Shown: piece after piece, positions 24,169 through 31,973 of the stretch | Position numbering within the stretch: the stretch's first letter is position 1 | Layout: every line of letters starts with the position of its first letter | Assembly: GCA_023666425.1 (NCBI GenBank) | Contig: JAMPCA010000001.1 | Location: 463,664 to 510,661, forward strand | DNA: 46,998 nt | Reading direction: 5' to 3' | Source: Muribaculaceae bacterium | Lineage (GTDB): Bacteria > Bacillota > Clostridia > Lachnospirales > Lachnospiraceae | Notes under the pieces: generated by a model | What the model was told of the DNA's origin: nothing | The model's input: the letters and a program-made list of their open reading frames with translations, nothing else | The model's database searches: none | Program-made: the position numbers and the translations under genes

Positions 24169-26685
24169 ATGTCATTAAAAATTGCACTCGCAGGAAATCC
24201 AAACTGCGGTAAGACCACATTATTTAATGCGCTGACCGGCTCGAACCAGTATGTGGGAAACTGGCCGGGAGTGACTGTCGAGAAAAAAGAGGGAAAGCTT
24301 AAAAATCACAAGGATGTGGTGATTTCCGATCTTCCGGGAATTTATTCCCTTTCCCCCTACACACTGGAGGAAGTGGTGGCAAGGAATTATCTGATCGGTG
24401 AGAAACCGGACGCCATCATCAATATCGTGGACGGAACGAACATTGAGCGCAGCCTCTATCTGACCACGCAGATTATTGAGCTGGGATTCCCGGTGGTTCT
24501 GGCGGTCAATATGATGGATCTTGTGACTAAGAGCGGAGACAAGATTAACATTCACGCGCTTGGCGGGAAGCTGGGCTGTGAGGTCGTGGAGATTTCCGCA
24601 CTCAAGGGAACAGGCGTGACCAAGGTGGCGGAGAAGGCCGTGGAGGCGGCTCAGGCAAAGAAGGCGGTAGTGCGCGTACATAAGTTTGACGACGCTGTGG
24701 AGTCCGCCATTGCCAAAGTGGAAGATAAGCTGGGCGACAGTGTGGCTGAAAGCCAGAAGCGTTTCTTTGCAATCAAGTTGCTGGAGCGTGACTCCAAGAT
24801 TTTGGAGCAGCTAAAGGCCGCGCCGGATGTGTCGGCGGAGATTGGGGAGCTGGAGGAACATTTCGACGACGATACTGAGAGTATCATCACAAACGAGCGT
24901 TACAGCTATATTTCCTCAATTATAGGCGCCTGCGTGAAAAAGTCGTCGAACAAGGAAAAGCTCACTATTTCCGATAAGATTGACAAGATCGTGACAAACC
25001 GGATTCTGGCGCTTCCGATTTTTGCGTTTGTCATGTGGCTGGTGTATTTTATTGCCATGTCAACGATTGGCGCGGCGGCTACAGACTGGACGAACGACAA
25101 TCTCTTCGGCGACGGCTTCCATCTGCTGGCGATCGGCTCCGGCGCTTACGGGGATGCGGCAGATGAGTTTGCAGAGGCAGAGACAGTCGTGAACGGCTTT
25201 TTATCCTATGCAGGCGAGCAGGGCATGGATGTAGAGAGCATCGAGGCGGCTTTGGATGCAGAGTCGGAGGATTTCGATCCGGCAGCGGCAAACGCAGCGG
25301 TTTCAGATCTTGTGGCGCTCTTTGATGAAAGCGTTACCGCAAGCTATCTGGTGGAGGACGAGGAGACTTTAGAGACGACCGAGGAATCTGCGGCCTACGC
25401 GGATCTGACCGGGGCGGCGGCTGTGTACGCGGACTATGACTGTACGGCTCCTGATCCTGCGGATTACGGTGTGTGGGTGCCGGGAATCCCGGTTCTTGTG
25501 GAGTCTGCTTTAAATGCAATCCACTGTGCAGACTGGCTTTCCGGTCTGATCCTCGACGGAATCGTGGCCGGAGTTGGCGCGGTGCTGGGCTTTGTACCCC
25601 AGATGCTGGTGCTGTTCATTCTGCTGGCCTTCTTAGAGTACTGTGGCTATATGGCAAGAATTGCCTTTATCTTAGACCGTGTATTCCGCAAATTTGGTCT
25701 TTCCGGAAAGTCCTTTATCCCGATGCTGGTAGGCATGGGCTGCGGTGTGCCGGGGGTTATGGCCAGCCGTACCATTGAGAGTGAGAAGGACCGCCGTATG
25801 ACGATTATGACGACCACCTTTATTCCCTGCGGGGCGAAAGTTCCCTTTATTGCCATGATTGCAGGCGCGATTTTTGGCGGTTCATCCCTTGTGGCGACCA
25901 GCGCATATTTTGTTGGAATCCTCGCAATTATTTGTTCGGGAATTATGTTAAAAAAGACAAAAATGTTCGCGGGAGATCCGGCGCCTTTCGTTATGGAGCT
26001 TCCGGCTTACCACTGGCCGAAGGTCAGCTCAGTGCTTCGCAGCATGTGGGAGAGAGGCTGGTCCTTCATCAAGAAGGCGGGTACGATCATTCTTCTTTCG
26101 ACCATCGTGATCTGGTTTACGACCTACTTTGGTTTTGTGGACGGAAGCTTCACGATGCTGACGGAGGATCAGATTGATTCCAGTATCCTTGCGACGATTG
26201 GAAATGCCATTGCATGGATTTTTATTCCGCAGGGCTGGGGAAACTGGCAGGCGACGGTTGCCTCCATCACCGGACTTGTGGCAAAGGAAAATATCGTGGG
26301 AACCATGGGAATCCTGTACGGCGGCGGGGACGCTACTGTATGGCAGGCGCTGGGAGGAGCGTTTACGACAGCCAGCGGATATTCCTTCCTTGTGTTTAAC
26401 CTTCTGTGTGCTCCCTGCTTTGCGGCTATTGGCGCAATCAAGCGGGAGATGAACAACGTGAAATGGTTCTGGTTTGCCATCGGCTATCAGTGCGGACTTG
26501 CGTATCTGGCGGCTCTCGTGGTATACCGGATCGGCGGTCTGTTCACCGGAGCGTGTGGCTTTAGCTTCTGGACGGTGGTGGCGATCGCGGTTCTCGTGCT
26601 GTTCGTCTATATGCTCTTCCGCAGGGCGAAGACGCAGGAGAGCGCAAAGAGCTATGCCGGTTTTGGGAAAGCCATGAATGCATAA
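24169..26685 (+). CDS. feoB: Ferrous iron transporter FeoB
   Basis: An 838-residue Fe(II) transporter. The N-terminal G domain has G1 GNPNCGKTTLF, G3 DLPGIYSLSPY and G4 NMMD; a helical spacer follows to about residue 270. The membrane part carries two Gate motifs (GYMARIAFILD with GCGVPGVMASRTI, and a second half with KKAGTIILLSTIVIWF and the LVAKENIVGTMG segment). About residues 305-437, between the first and second membrane segments, are an acidic Ala/Asp/Glu-rich insert that should face outside; it lengthens the protein by roughly 100-130 residues against usual FeoB. AAAAGGAGAG precedes the ATG. Confidence 0.95.
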   Translation: MSLKIALAGNPNCGKTTLFNALTGSNQYVGNWPGVTVEKKEGKLKNHKDVVISDLPGIYSLSPYTLEEVVARNYLIGEKPDAIINIVDGTNIERSLYLTTQIIELGFPVVLAVNMMDLVTKSGDKINIHALGGKLGCEVVEISALKGTGVTKVAEKAVEAAQAKKAVVRVHKFDDAVESAIAKVEDKLGDSVAESQKRFFAIKLLERDSKILEQLKAAPDVSAEIGELEEHFDDDTESIITNERYSYISSIIGACVKKSSNKEKLTISDKIDKIVTNRILALPIFAFVMWLVYFIAMSTIGAAATDWTNDNLFGDGFHLLAIGSGAYGDAADEFAEAETVVNGFLSYAGEQGMDVESIEAALDAESEDFDPAAANAAVSDLVALFDESVTASYLVEDEETLETTEESAAYADLTGAAAVYADYDCTAPDPADYGVWVPGIPVLVESALNAIHCADWLSGLILDGIVAGVGAVLGFVPQMLVLFILLAFLEYCGYMARIAFILDRVFRKFGLSGKSFIPMLVGMGCGVPGVMASRTIESEKDRRMTIMTTTFIPCGAKVPFIAMIAGAIFGGSSLVATSAYFVGILAIICSGIMLKKTKMFAGDPAPFVMELPAYHWPKVSSVLRSMWERGWSFIKKAGTIILLSTIVIWFTTYFGFVDGSFTMLTEDQIDSSILATIGNAIAWIFIPQGWGNWQATVASITGLVAKENIVGTMGILYGGGDATVWQALGGAFTTASGYSFLVFNLLCAPCFAAIGAIKREMNNVKWFWFAIGYQCGLAYLAALVVYRIGGLFTGACGFSFWTVVAIAVLVLFVYMLFRRAKTQESAKSYAGFGKAMNA

Positions 26686-26724
26686 AAAATTCCCGCCGCC
26701 TGTTATGGGCGGCGGGAATTTTTT
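26686..26724 (+). terminator. Terminator of the feo operon
   Basis: TCCCGCCGCC (26691-26700) pairs with GGCGGCGGGA (26708-26717) around a 7-nt loop, with A-rich and T-rich flanks extending the stem and giving the T run. Confidence 0.92.
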
Positions 26725-26792
26725 AATTTGTAATGGAGTGAAAATAAGGCTTGAAATCGGAGGGAGCTTGTGATAGTATAATATTTGTTCGT

Positions 26793-26876
26793 GCCGGCGT
26801 GTCGGAATTGGCAGACGAGGCAGACTCAAAATCTGTTGATGGCAACATCGTGCGGGTTCAAGTCCCGCTGCCGGCA
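26793..26876 (+). tRNA. tRNA-Leu (anticodon CAA)
   Basis: An 84-nt class II tRNA. The acceptor stem GCCGGCG pairs with TGCCGGC, the discriminator is A, and 3' CCA is not encoded. The anticodon loop is CTCAAAA between GCAGA and TCTGT, giving CAA, which reads UUG. A long variable arm follows, then the T loop GGGTTCAAGTCCC. A TATAAT box at 26777-26782 lies upstream; the nearest -35-like TTGAAA (26751) is 20 bp away, so the promoter is not ideal. Confidence 0.95.
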
Positions 26877-26881
26877 TTTGT

Positions 26882-26926
26882 AAATCACTTACCCGATCGT
26901 AAAGTCAGGGGTAAGTGATTTTTTTA
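26882..26926 (+). terminator. Terminator of tRNA-Leu
   Basis: AAATCACTTACCC (26882-26894) pairs with GGGTAAGTGATTT (26909-26921), followed by more T residues. It lies 5 bp after the tRNA. Confidence 0.9.
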
Positions 26927-26956
26927 TTGACAAAAGTTATCATATATGATAACTTT
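26927..26956 (+). promoter_or_regulatory. Promoter with a 24-bp perfect palindrome (XRE operator candidate)
   Basis: TTGACA at 26927-26932 is followed by a perfect 24-bp inverted repeat at 26933-26956 with core TTATCATATATGATAA. It fills the whole spacer and the expected -10 region (TAACTT at 26950 with 17-bp spacing). The position is ideal for autorepression by the XRE protein encoded next. Confidence 0.75.
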
Positions 26957-26983
26957 ATATCAGTGAGAAAGGGAAGAGACGCG

Positions 26984-27199
26984 ATGGAGAAGGTAGGAAG
27001 CGCCAGGCAGGAGGTGGCAGAGCAGCTGAAGGCCGCCCGGAAGGAGCAGGGAGTGACGCAGGAGAATCTGGCGGAGAGAGTGGGGACGAAGAAGTCTAAT
27101 ATTTCCCGTCTGGAGAGCGGGAGATACAATCCGAGTCTGGATTTTCTGGAGAAGGTGGCAGGCGGACTTGGAAGACAGCTGCAGATTAAAGTGAAGTAG
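26984..27199 (+). CDS. XRE-family transcriptional regulator (antitoxin-like)
   Basis: A 71-residue helix-turn-helix protein: LKAARKEQGVTQENLAERVG, KKSNISRLESGRYNPSLDFL, EKVAGGLGRQLQIKVK. The ending (VAxxLGxxLxI) is typical of XRE antitoxins of the HigA/RelB-associated type, but no RelE/HigB toxin is present on either side. The start at 26984 is chosen because an earlier reading would run through the operator. GGGAAGAG lies upstream. It forms a pair with the following 92-residue gene, 12 bp later. Confidence 0.82.
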   Translation: MEKVGSARQEVAEQLKAARKEQGVTQENLAERVGTKKSNISRLESGRYNPSLDFLEKVAGGLGRQLQIKVK

Positions 27200-27211
27200 G
27201 AGAAGCATATA

Positions 27212-27490
27212 ATGACAAAAAAGCTGGGGAACTACAAGGACAATGATGTAGAGCTGTGCCGGACGACGAACCGGAGGGTAAGCAGCGAGACGGTGCAGGC
27301 GCTTTTGGAGGAGCAGATACCTTTTACGAGCAACCATAAGAGGATACCTTTTTTTAAGAGGGAGGAGTACAAGGGAGCCAGTGAGCTCTGGGTCATCAGC
27401 ACGAGCCCCCGCAGATACGGGCAGGCCCGCCGGGTGATTGACCGGCTTGACCGGAGTTACAGGGACAGGCTGGTGCTTTCCAATTATTAG
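27212..27490 (+). CDS. Small basic protein of unknown function
   Basis: A 92-residue soluble, Arg-rich protein. It shows a helix (SSETVQALLEEQIPF), a strand region (ELWVISTSP) and a helix (RRYGQARRVIDRLDRSYRD). This alpha-beta pattern loosely recalls DUF2007-type signal-transducing proteins, but I cannot assign it. It does not look like a RelE/HigB or HicA toxin. AGGAG precedes the ATG and it is cotranscribed with the XRE gene. Confidence 0.65.
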   Translation: MTKKLGNYKDNDVELCRTTNRRVSSETVQALLEEQIPFTSNHKRIPFFKREEYKGASELWVISTSPRRYGQARRVIDRLDRSYRDRLVLSNY

Positions 27491-27510
27491 TGAAAACTTT
27501 ATGAATTCCA

Positions 27511-27539
27511 TTCAAAAATCTGCGCAGGTGTGGTAGAAT
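27511..27539 (+). promoter_or_regulatory. Promoter for the LtaS-like operon
   Basis: TTCAAA (27511-27516) and TAGAAT (27534-27539), 17 bp apart. The -10 box lies within the 5' side of the hairpin described at 27522-27582. Confidence 0.5.
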
Positions 27540-27582
27540 CGTTTTCAGACAGTGTCTGAGCTTCTATTGCCTGCGCTTTTTT
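27522..27582 (+). terminator. Large terminator-like stem-loop ahead of the LtaS-like gene
   Basis: GCGCAGG (27522-27528) pairs with CCTGCGC (27570-27576), and TAGAA with TTCTA further in. An inner repeat, TCAGACAGTGTCTGA (27545-27559), forms its own hairpin, and six T residues follow at 27577-27582. It probably ends the XRE transcript; as it lies in the leader of the next operon it could also be an attenuator. Confidence 0.65.
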
Positions 27583-27616
27583 GCGGGCAGGACATGAGAC
27601 GGGGAGTACAAAAGGG

Positions 27617-29416
27617 ATGGAGCAGGAATATTTGCAGGACAATTTTGAAGAGATGGGGGAGAGCGGAGGCAGAGAGAAAGAGACAAAGTCTGTATGGCCG
27701 GTCATTTCCGTGTTTTTGTTTTTTCTTTTCGCGGCGGCGGCCTTTTATCTTATGGAGGCCTATGAGCACAATCCATTTCTGGAGGTGCGGCCGAAGGCGC
27801 AGCTGTTCAATCTTCTCCTGTTTGAACTGATCGCGTGGACGCTCTATCTGCTGACCAACCGGATGCGGCTTGCGTGCAGGCTGCTGATGATATTTTCCAT
27901 GCTCTTTGGGCTGGTAAACTATTATGTGATGCGGTTTCGCTCTACGCCCTTTGTGCCGTGGGACATTTTTTCAGCAGGCACGGCGGCATCGGTGGCGGGA
28001 AACTATGATTTTACGCCGGAGCTTCGCATGGTGCTTGTGAGTCTTGCCTTTGTGCTTCTTTTTGTGCTGGCGCATTTTATGAGGGAAGCGCCCCGCATCA
28101 GGCCGCTGTATCGGTTTCCGGCGGCGGCGGCAGGGCTGGTTTTTCTGTGTGTATTCACCCATACCCTTCAAAATGAGCAGTTTCAGATCCGCAATTACCT
28201 GTATCCCTATCTGTTTACGCCGGGGTATATGACGGAGGTGAACGGTATGGCGGTGACTTTTGCCATGAACCTGCAGTATCTTGAAGTGGAACAGCCCAGA
28301 GGCTACGACAGGAACGAGGCGAAGGCGATTCTGGAGGAGTTTGAAGAGGAGCCGCAAAAGGGGGAATATCCGAATATAATTGTGATTATGGACGAGGCAT
28401 TTTCGGAGCCTGCCGTCCTGGGGGAGCTTCAGACAAATCAGGATTATATGCCTTTTTACCATGAGCTTTTAAGGGGGGCGGACAATACCGTGACCGGTTA
28501 CGCGGAGGTGTCTGTCTGCGGCGGCAACACGGCGAACTCGGAGTTTGAATTTCTCACCGGAAATACAATGGCGTTTCTGCCGGAGGGGAGCATTCCGTAC
28601 CAGCAGTATATAAAGAGAAAGACGCCCTCACTGGCGGCGCATTTGGCAGAGCTCGGCTATCAGACCTATGCCCAGCACCCTTACTATGCCAGCGGCTGGG
28701 AGAGGGAGAAGGTCTACCCCCTTTTGGGCTTTGCCGACATGGACTTCATAGACGATTACACGGATAAAGCGTATGTGCGGAAATACATAAGCGACGCCTG
28801 CGATTTCGCCCATGTGATAGATACCTATGAGTCGAAGGAGCCGGGGAGTCCCGCCTTCATTTTCAATGTGACGATGCAAAACCACGGCGGCTATACCGAC
28901 GAATATGCGGATTTTGCCAGCGATGTGCAGATGGAAGGCGGAAGCGCGGCGCTGAACCAGTACCTTTCGCTGGTGCGGCGGACCGATGAGAGCCTGCGGG
29001 AGCTTATCACCTATTTTTCCGGGGTGGAGGAGCCGGCCGTTGTGGTATTTTTCGGGGATCACCAGCCCAGCGATGCGGTGGTGCGCCCGGTGTGGGCGGA
29101 AAACGGCGTGGGAAGTGCCCTGTCAGCAGAGCAGCAGCGCCTGCGCTATCAGGTGCCCTACCTGATATGGGCAAACTTTGAGATCCCGGAGGAGGAGGGG
29201 CTTGATATGAGCCTGAATTATCTGGGATATGAAGTGCTTAAGAGGGCGGGAGTGCCAACATCCGCCTACCAGAATTTTCTCGGTGAAATGAGGCGCGTCT
29301 GCCCGGTGCTCTCCGCCGCGGGGAGGACGGATACCGCGGAGGAGGAGGAGCTTGAAGACTGGCTCCTGCACTACCAAAAAGTCCAGTATTACCAGTTATT
29401 TGACAATAGAGAGTGA
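27617..29416 (+). CDS. LtaS-family sulfatase-fold enzyme (lipoteichoic acid synthase-like)
   Basis: A 599-residue membrane enzyme: about five N-terminal membrane segments (residues 30-190), then an extracellular alkaline-phosphatase-like domain. Metal and catalytic positions match LtaS/phosphoglycerol transferases: IVIMDEAFSE with Glu260, SVCGGNTANSEFEFLTG with Thr305 as likely nucleophile, FNVTMQNHGGY, and VVFFGDHQPS with Asp481-His482. LtaS polymerises glycerol phosphate from phosphatidylglycerol onto a glycolipid anchor. MEQEYLQ (27617) is preferred as the start, with GGGGAG upstream; a TTG at 27581 is less likely. It precedes YfhO and CsbB-like genes, which in Bacillus add sugars to lipoteichoic acid. 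Confidence 0.88.
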   Translation: MEQEYLQDNFEEMGESGGREKETKSVWPVISVFLFFLFAAAAFYLMEAYEHNPFLEVRPKAQLFNLLLFELIAWTLYLLTNRMRLACRLLMIFSMLFGLVNYYVMRFRSTPFVPWDIFSAGTAASVAGNYDFTPELRMVLVSLAFVLLFVLAHFMREAPRIRPLYRFPAAAAGLVFLCVFTHTLQNEQFQIRNYLYPYLFTPGYMTEVNGMAVTFAMNLQYLEVEQPRGYDRNEAKAILEEFEEEPQKGEYPNIIVIMDEAFSEPAVLGELQTNQDYMPFYHELLRGADNTVTGYAEVSVCGGNTANSEFEFLTGNTMAFLPEGSIPYQQYIKRKTPSLAAHLAELGYQTYAQHPYYASGWEREKVYPLLGFADMDFIDDYTDKAYVRKYISDACDFAHVIDTYESKEPGSPAFIFNVTMQNHGGYTDEYADFASDVQMEGGSAALNQYLSLVRRTDESLRELITYFSGVEEPAVVVFFGDHQPSDAVVRPVWAENGVGSALSAEQQRLRYQVPYLIWANFEIPEEEGLDMSLNYLGYEVLKRAGVPTSAYQNFLGEMRRVCPVLSAAGRTDTAEEEELEDWLLHYQKVQYYQLFDNRE

Positions 29417-29423
29417 TAAGACC

Positions 29424-31973
29424 ATGATGATAAAACCAAAAACTACAGACCGGGTGAGACAGAACCGGGCGCCCTATCTTGCGGCTTTTTTGCTGCCCCT
29501 TTTGATCTGCGTGGTAATCTGTATCTGCAACGGGGTCTATCCCTTCGGAGAGAACTGTATTCTTCATGTGGATATGTACCACCAGTACTGTCCGTTTTTT
29601 ACCGAGCTTCTGCGCAAGCTGCAGGACGGTGAAAGCCTGATGTATTCGTGGAATCTGGGGCTGGGGAGTGATTTTGTCTCCCTCTATGCCTATTATCTGG
29701 CAAGCCCGCTCAACTGGCTGCTGCTTTTGTGCCCGCGGGCGCATGTCATAGAGTTTATGACGCTTCTCATCCTTGTAAAAATCGCCCTGAGCGGACTTTC
29801 TTTTTTCTTTTATTTAAAGGAGCACTACGGCCTGATCGGCAGGGACGGGAGATTTCATAAGCAGACGGCGCTCCCCGCGCAGGTGTTTGCCCTCGCCTAT
29901 GCCCTGTCCGGCTTTGTGGCGGCCTACAGCTGGGATATCATGTGGCTTGACTGTATCGCGCTGTTTCCGGTGATCATGGTGGGGCTGGAGCGGCTGGTGA
30001 AAAAGGGAGAGATTCTGCTCTATTATGTAAGTCTTGCGGTGTGCATTTTTGCAAACTATTATATTTCTATAATGATCTGCATGTTTCTCGTGTTTTATTT
30101 TGTGCTGCTCTTTGTGCGGGAGGGGCAGTCTGCGGGGCGCTGGCGGCTTCCCGCGCTGGGAAGGTTTGCGCTGTGCTCCACCCTTGCGGGGGGCACCTCG
30201 GCGGTTCTGCTGCTGCCGGAGATTTTTGTGCTGTCCGCCTCGGGATCCATAGACGGGGGCTTTCCCGGGAAGGCGCAGTGGTATTTTCATCTGATCGCGG
30301 AGCTGGGGCGCGGCGCGGCGACGGCGAAGGTATATACGGGAAACGACCACTGGCCGAATCTCTACGCGGGGGCGTTTTCCCTCATGCTGGTGTGGCTGTA
30401 TCTGCTGAACCGCAGGATTTCATGGAAAGAGAAGCTTCCAAGGCTTTGTATGCTCTGCTTTTTTCTCATAAGCTTCGCCCAAAACCAGCTGGATTATATC
30501 TGGCACGGGATGCATTTTCCCCAGTCCCTGCCTGCCCGGCAGTCCTTTCTCTATATCTTTTTGCTTCTGTCCGTCGGCTTTGCCACGGTGCGCAAGTGGA
30601 AGGGCGTGAGGCGCGGACAGATTGTTGAGTCTACGGTGTTTGCCCTGCTTTTGCTTCTGGCGGCGAGCGTGTTTTTGGACGAGGCGGTAACGGCGCACTC
30701 CGCCTATCTGATCACAGCCCTGCTTTTGCTTCTGTATGGAATGCTGCTGCTGTTGACAAAGCTGGTTTCTGCCTCCACCAGGCAGCTTCTCATGGAGTTT
30801 CTTGTGGGGATTGCGGTGTTTGAGCTGGCTTTAAATATGGGGCTGACCGGTTTTTCTGTGACCAGCCGCACGGACTATGTGAAAAAGCAGGAGGCTTACG
30901 GCAGGCTCCTGGATCTCGCGAAGGAGAGGGAGAACGGCGGATTTTTCCGGGTGGAGGACACCGGAAGAAAAACCAAGAACGACGACGCTCTCTATGGCTA
31001 TGCCTCGGCAACCATTTTTTCTTCTCTGATGAATCTGAATGTGAGCCATTTTTATCAGAGCCTCTACATGGAGGGGGGGAAAAATTTTTATTCCTACAAC
31101 GGCTCGACGCCTTTGACGTCTGCGCTTTTGTCGGTAAAGTATTATCTTTCGGATAACGCTATGGAGGAGAATGTATTCCGCACGCTGGTGGGGCAGGAGG
31201 ACGGCTGCTATCTCTATGAGAACAGTTACTGTCTGCCCCCTGGCTATATGGTGGAGGAGGCTGTGATCGCGGACTGGGAGCCGGATATGAAGAACCGGGC
31301 GGCCTCCCTGAATGCGCTTGCGTATGCGCTTGGAGCTGAAAATGAGCTGCTTACGGGAGTTGTCTGCGGGCAGGAGACGAAGGAGGGGATTACGGAGCTG
31401 ACAATCCCGGAGTCTGGTTTTTATTATGCGGCCTGTGATGTGTGCGGAGCGGATTCGCTTACGGTCAGCCGCAGTGACGGCTGGAGTCAGAGATACTCAA
31501 AGACGACCCACCGCTATATTCTTGCGCTCGGAGACTGTGAGGCGAAAGAGACGGTACAGATCCGCAACACGGTGAAGGAGGAAATCCGCTTTACACTCTA
31601 CCGGATGGATGCGCAGGCCGTGCGGCAGGCATTCGAGACTCTGAACAGGCAGACGTTCACTGTGGATGCGGTGACGGAAACAAGCGTTTCGGGACATATT
31701 GCGGTGGAGCAGGCCGGGAGGCTGGTCTTTGCCATTCCGGCCGACGAAGGATGGCGCGTGTATGTGGACGGGGAGGCGGTGAACCCGCGTCCATGGCAGG
31801 ATGCGCTGTTGGCGGTGGAACTGACAGAGGGGGATCACGAGGTCAGGCTTCGCTATACGACGCCCTGGCTGCTGCCGGGTGCATGCATCAGCGGCCTGTG
31901 TGTGTTTACATTTTTGCTTTATGCGCTGTGGCGGAATCGGAGGAAATTGCGATGGAGAAACGAATCAGTATAG
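29424..31973 (+). CDS. YfhO-family membrane glycosyltransferase
   Basis: An 849-residue polytopic protein with about 12-14 membrane segments. YfhO signatures are at the N-terminus (ENCILHVDMYHQYCPFF, YSWNLGLGSDFVSLYAYYLASPLNWLLLL) and in the external C-terminal region (NGSTPLTSALLSVKYYLSD, RLVFAIPADEGWRVYVDGE, VELTEGDHEVRLRY). YfhO is a GT-C type enzyme that in Bacillus transfers sugars from undecaprenyl phosphate to lipoteichoic acid. The start ATG at 29424 is 7 bp after the LtaS-like stop and has a weak GAGAG site. The 3' end overlaps the GT2 gene by 22 bp. The match to lipoteichoic acid as target rests on the neighbours. Confidence 0.88.
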   Translation: MMIKPKTTDRVRQNRAPYLAAFLLPLLICVVICICNGVYPFGENCILHVDMYHQYCPFFTELLRKLQDGESLMYSWNLGLGSDFVSLYAYYLASPLNWLLLLCPRAHVIEFMTLLILVKIALSGLSFFFYLKEHYGLIGRDGRFHKQTALPAQVFALAYALSGFVAAYSWDIMWLDCIALFPVIMVGLERLVKKGEILLYYVSLAVCIFANYYISIMICMFLVFYFVLLFVREGQSAGRWRLPALGRFALCSTLAGGTSAVLLLPEIFVLSASGSIDGGFPGKAQWYFHLIAELGRGAATAKVYTGNDHWPNLYAGAFSLMLVWLYLLNRRISWKEKLPRLCMLCFFLISFAQNQLDYIWHGMHFPQSLPARQSFLYIFLLLSVGFATVRKWKGVRRGQIVESTVFALLLLLAASVFLDEAVTAHSAYLITALLLLLYGMLLLLTKLVSASTRQLLMEFLVGIAVFELALNMGLTGFSVTSRTDYVKKQEAYGRLLDLAKERENGGFFRVEDTGRKTKNDDALYGYASATIFSSLMNLNVSHFYQSLYMEGGKNFYSYNGSTPLTSALLSVKYYLSDNAMEENVFRTLVGQEDGCYLYENSYCLPPGYMVEEAVIADWEPDMKNRAASLNALAYALGAENELLTGVVCGQETKEGITELTIPESGFYYAACDVCGADSLTVSRSDGWSQRYSKTTHRYILALGDCEAKETVQIRNTVKEEIRFTLYRMDAQAVRQAFETLNRQTFTVDAVTETSVSGHIAVEQAGRLVFAIPADEGWRVYVDGEAVNPRPWQDALLAVELTEGDHEVRLRYTTPWLLPGACISGLCVFTFLLYALWRNRRKLRWRNESV

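Noticed and set aside
26915-26983. Longer N-terminus for the XRE regulator
   Set aside because: It would be translated from the terminator, promoter and operator region and adds residues outside the family pattern.
29352-29423. Longer N-terminus for YfhO overlapping the LtaS-like gene
   Set aside because: The extra residues come from the shifted end of the upstream gene and have no ribosome binding site.
31751-31951. Longer N-terminus for the GT2 enzyme
   Set aside because: The extension is a frame shadow of YfhO; the GT2 fold starts right at the ATG 31952 with a good site upstream.
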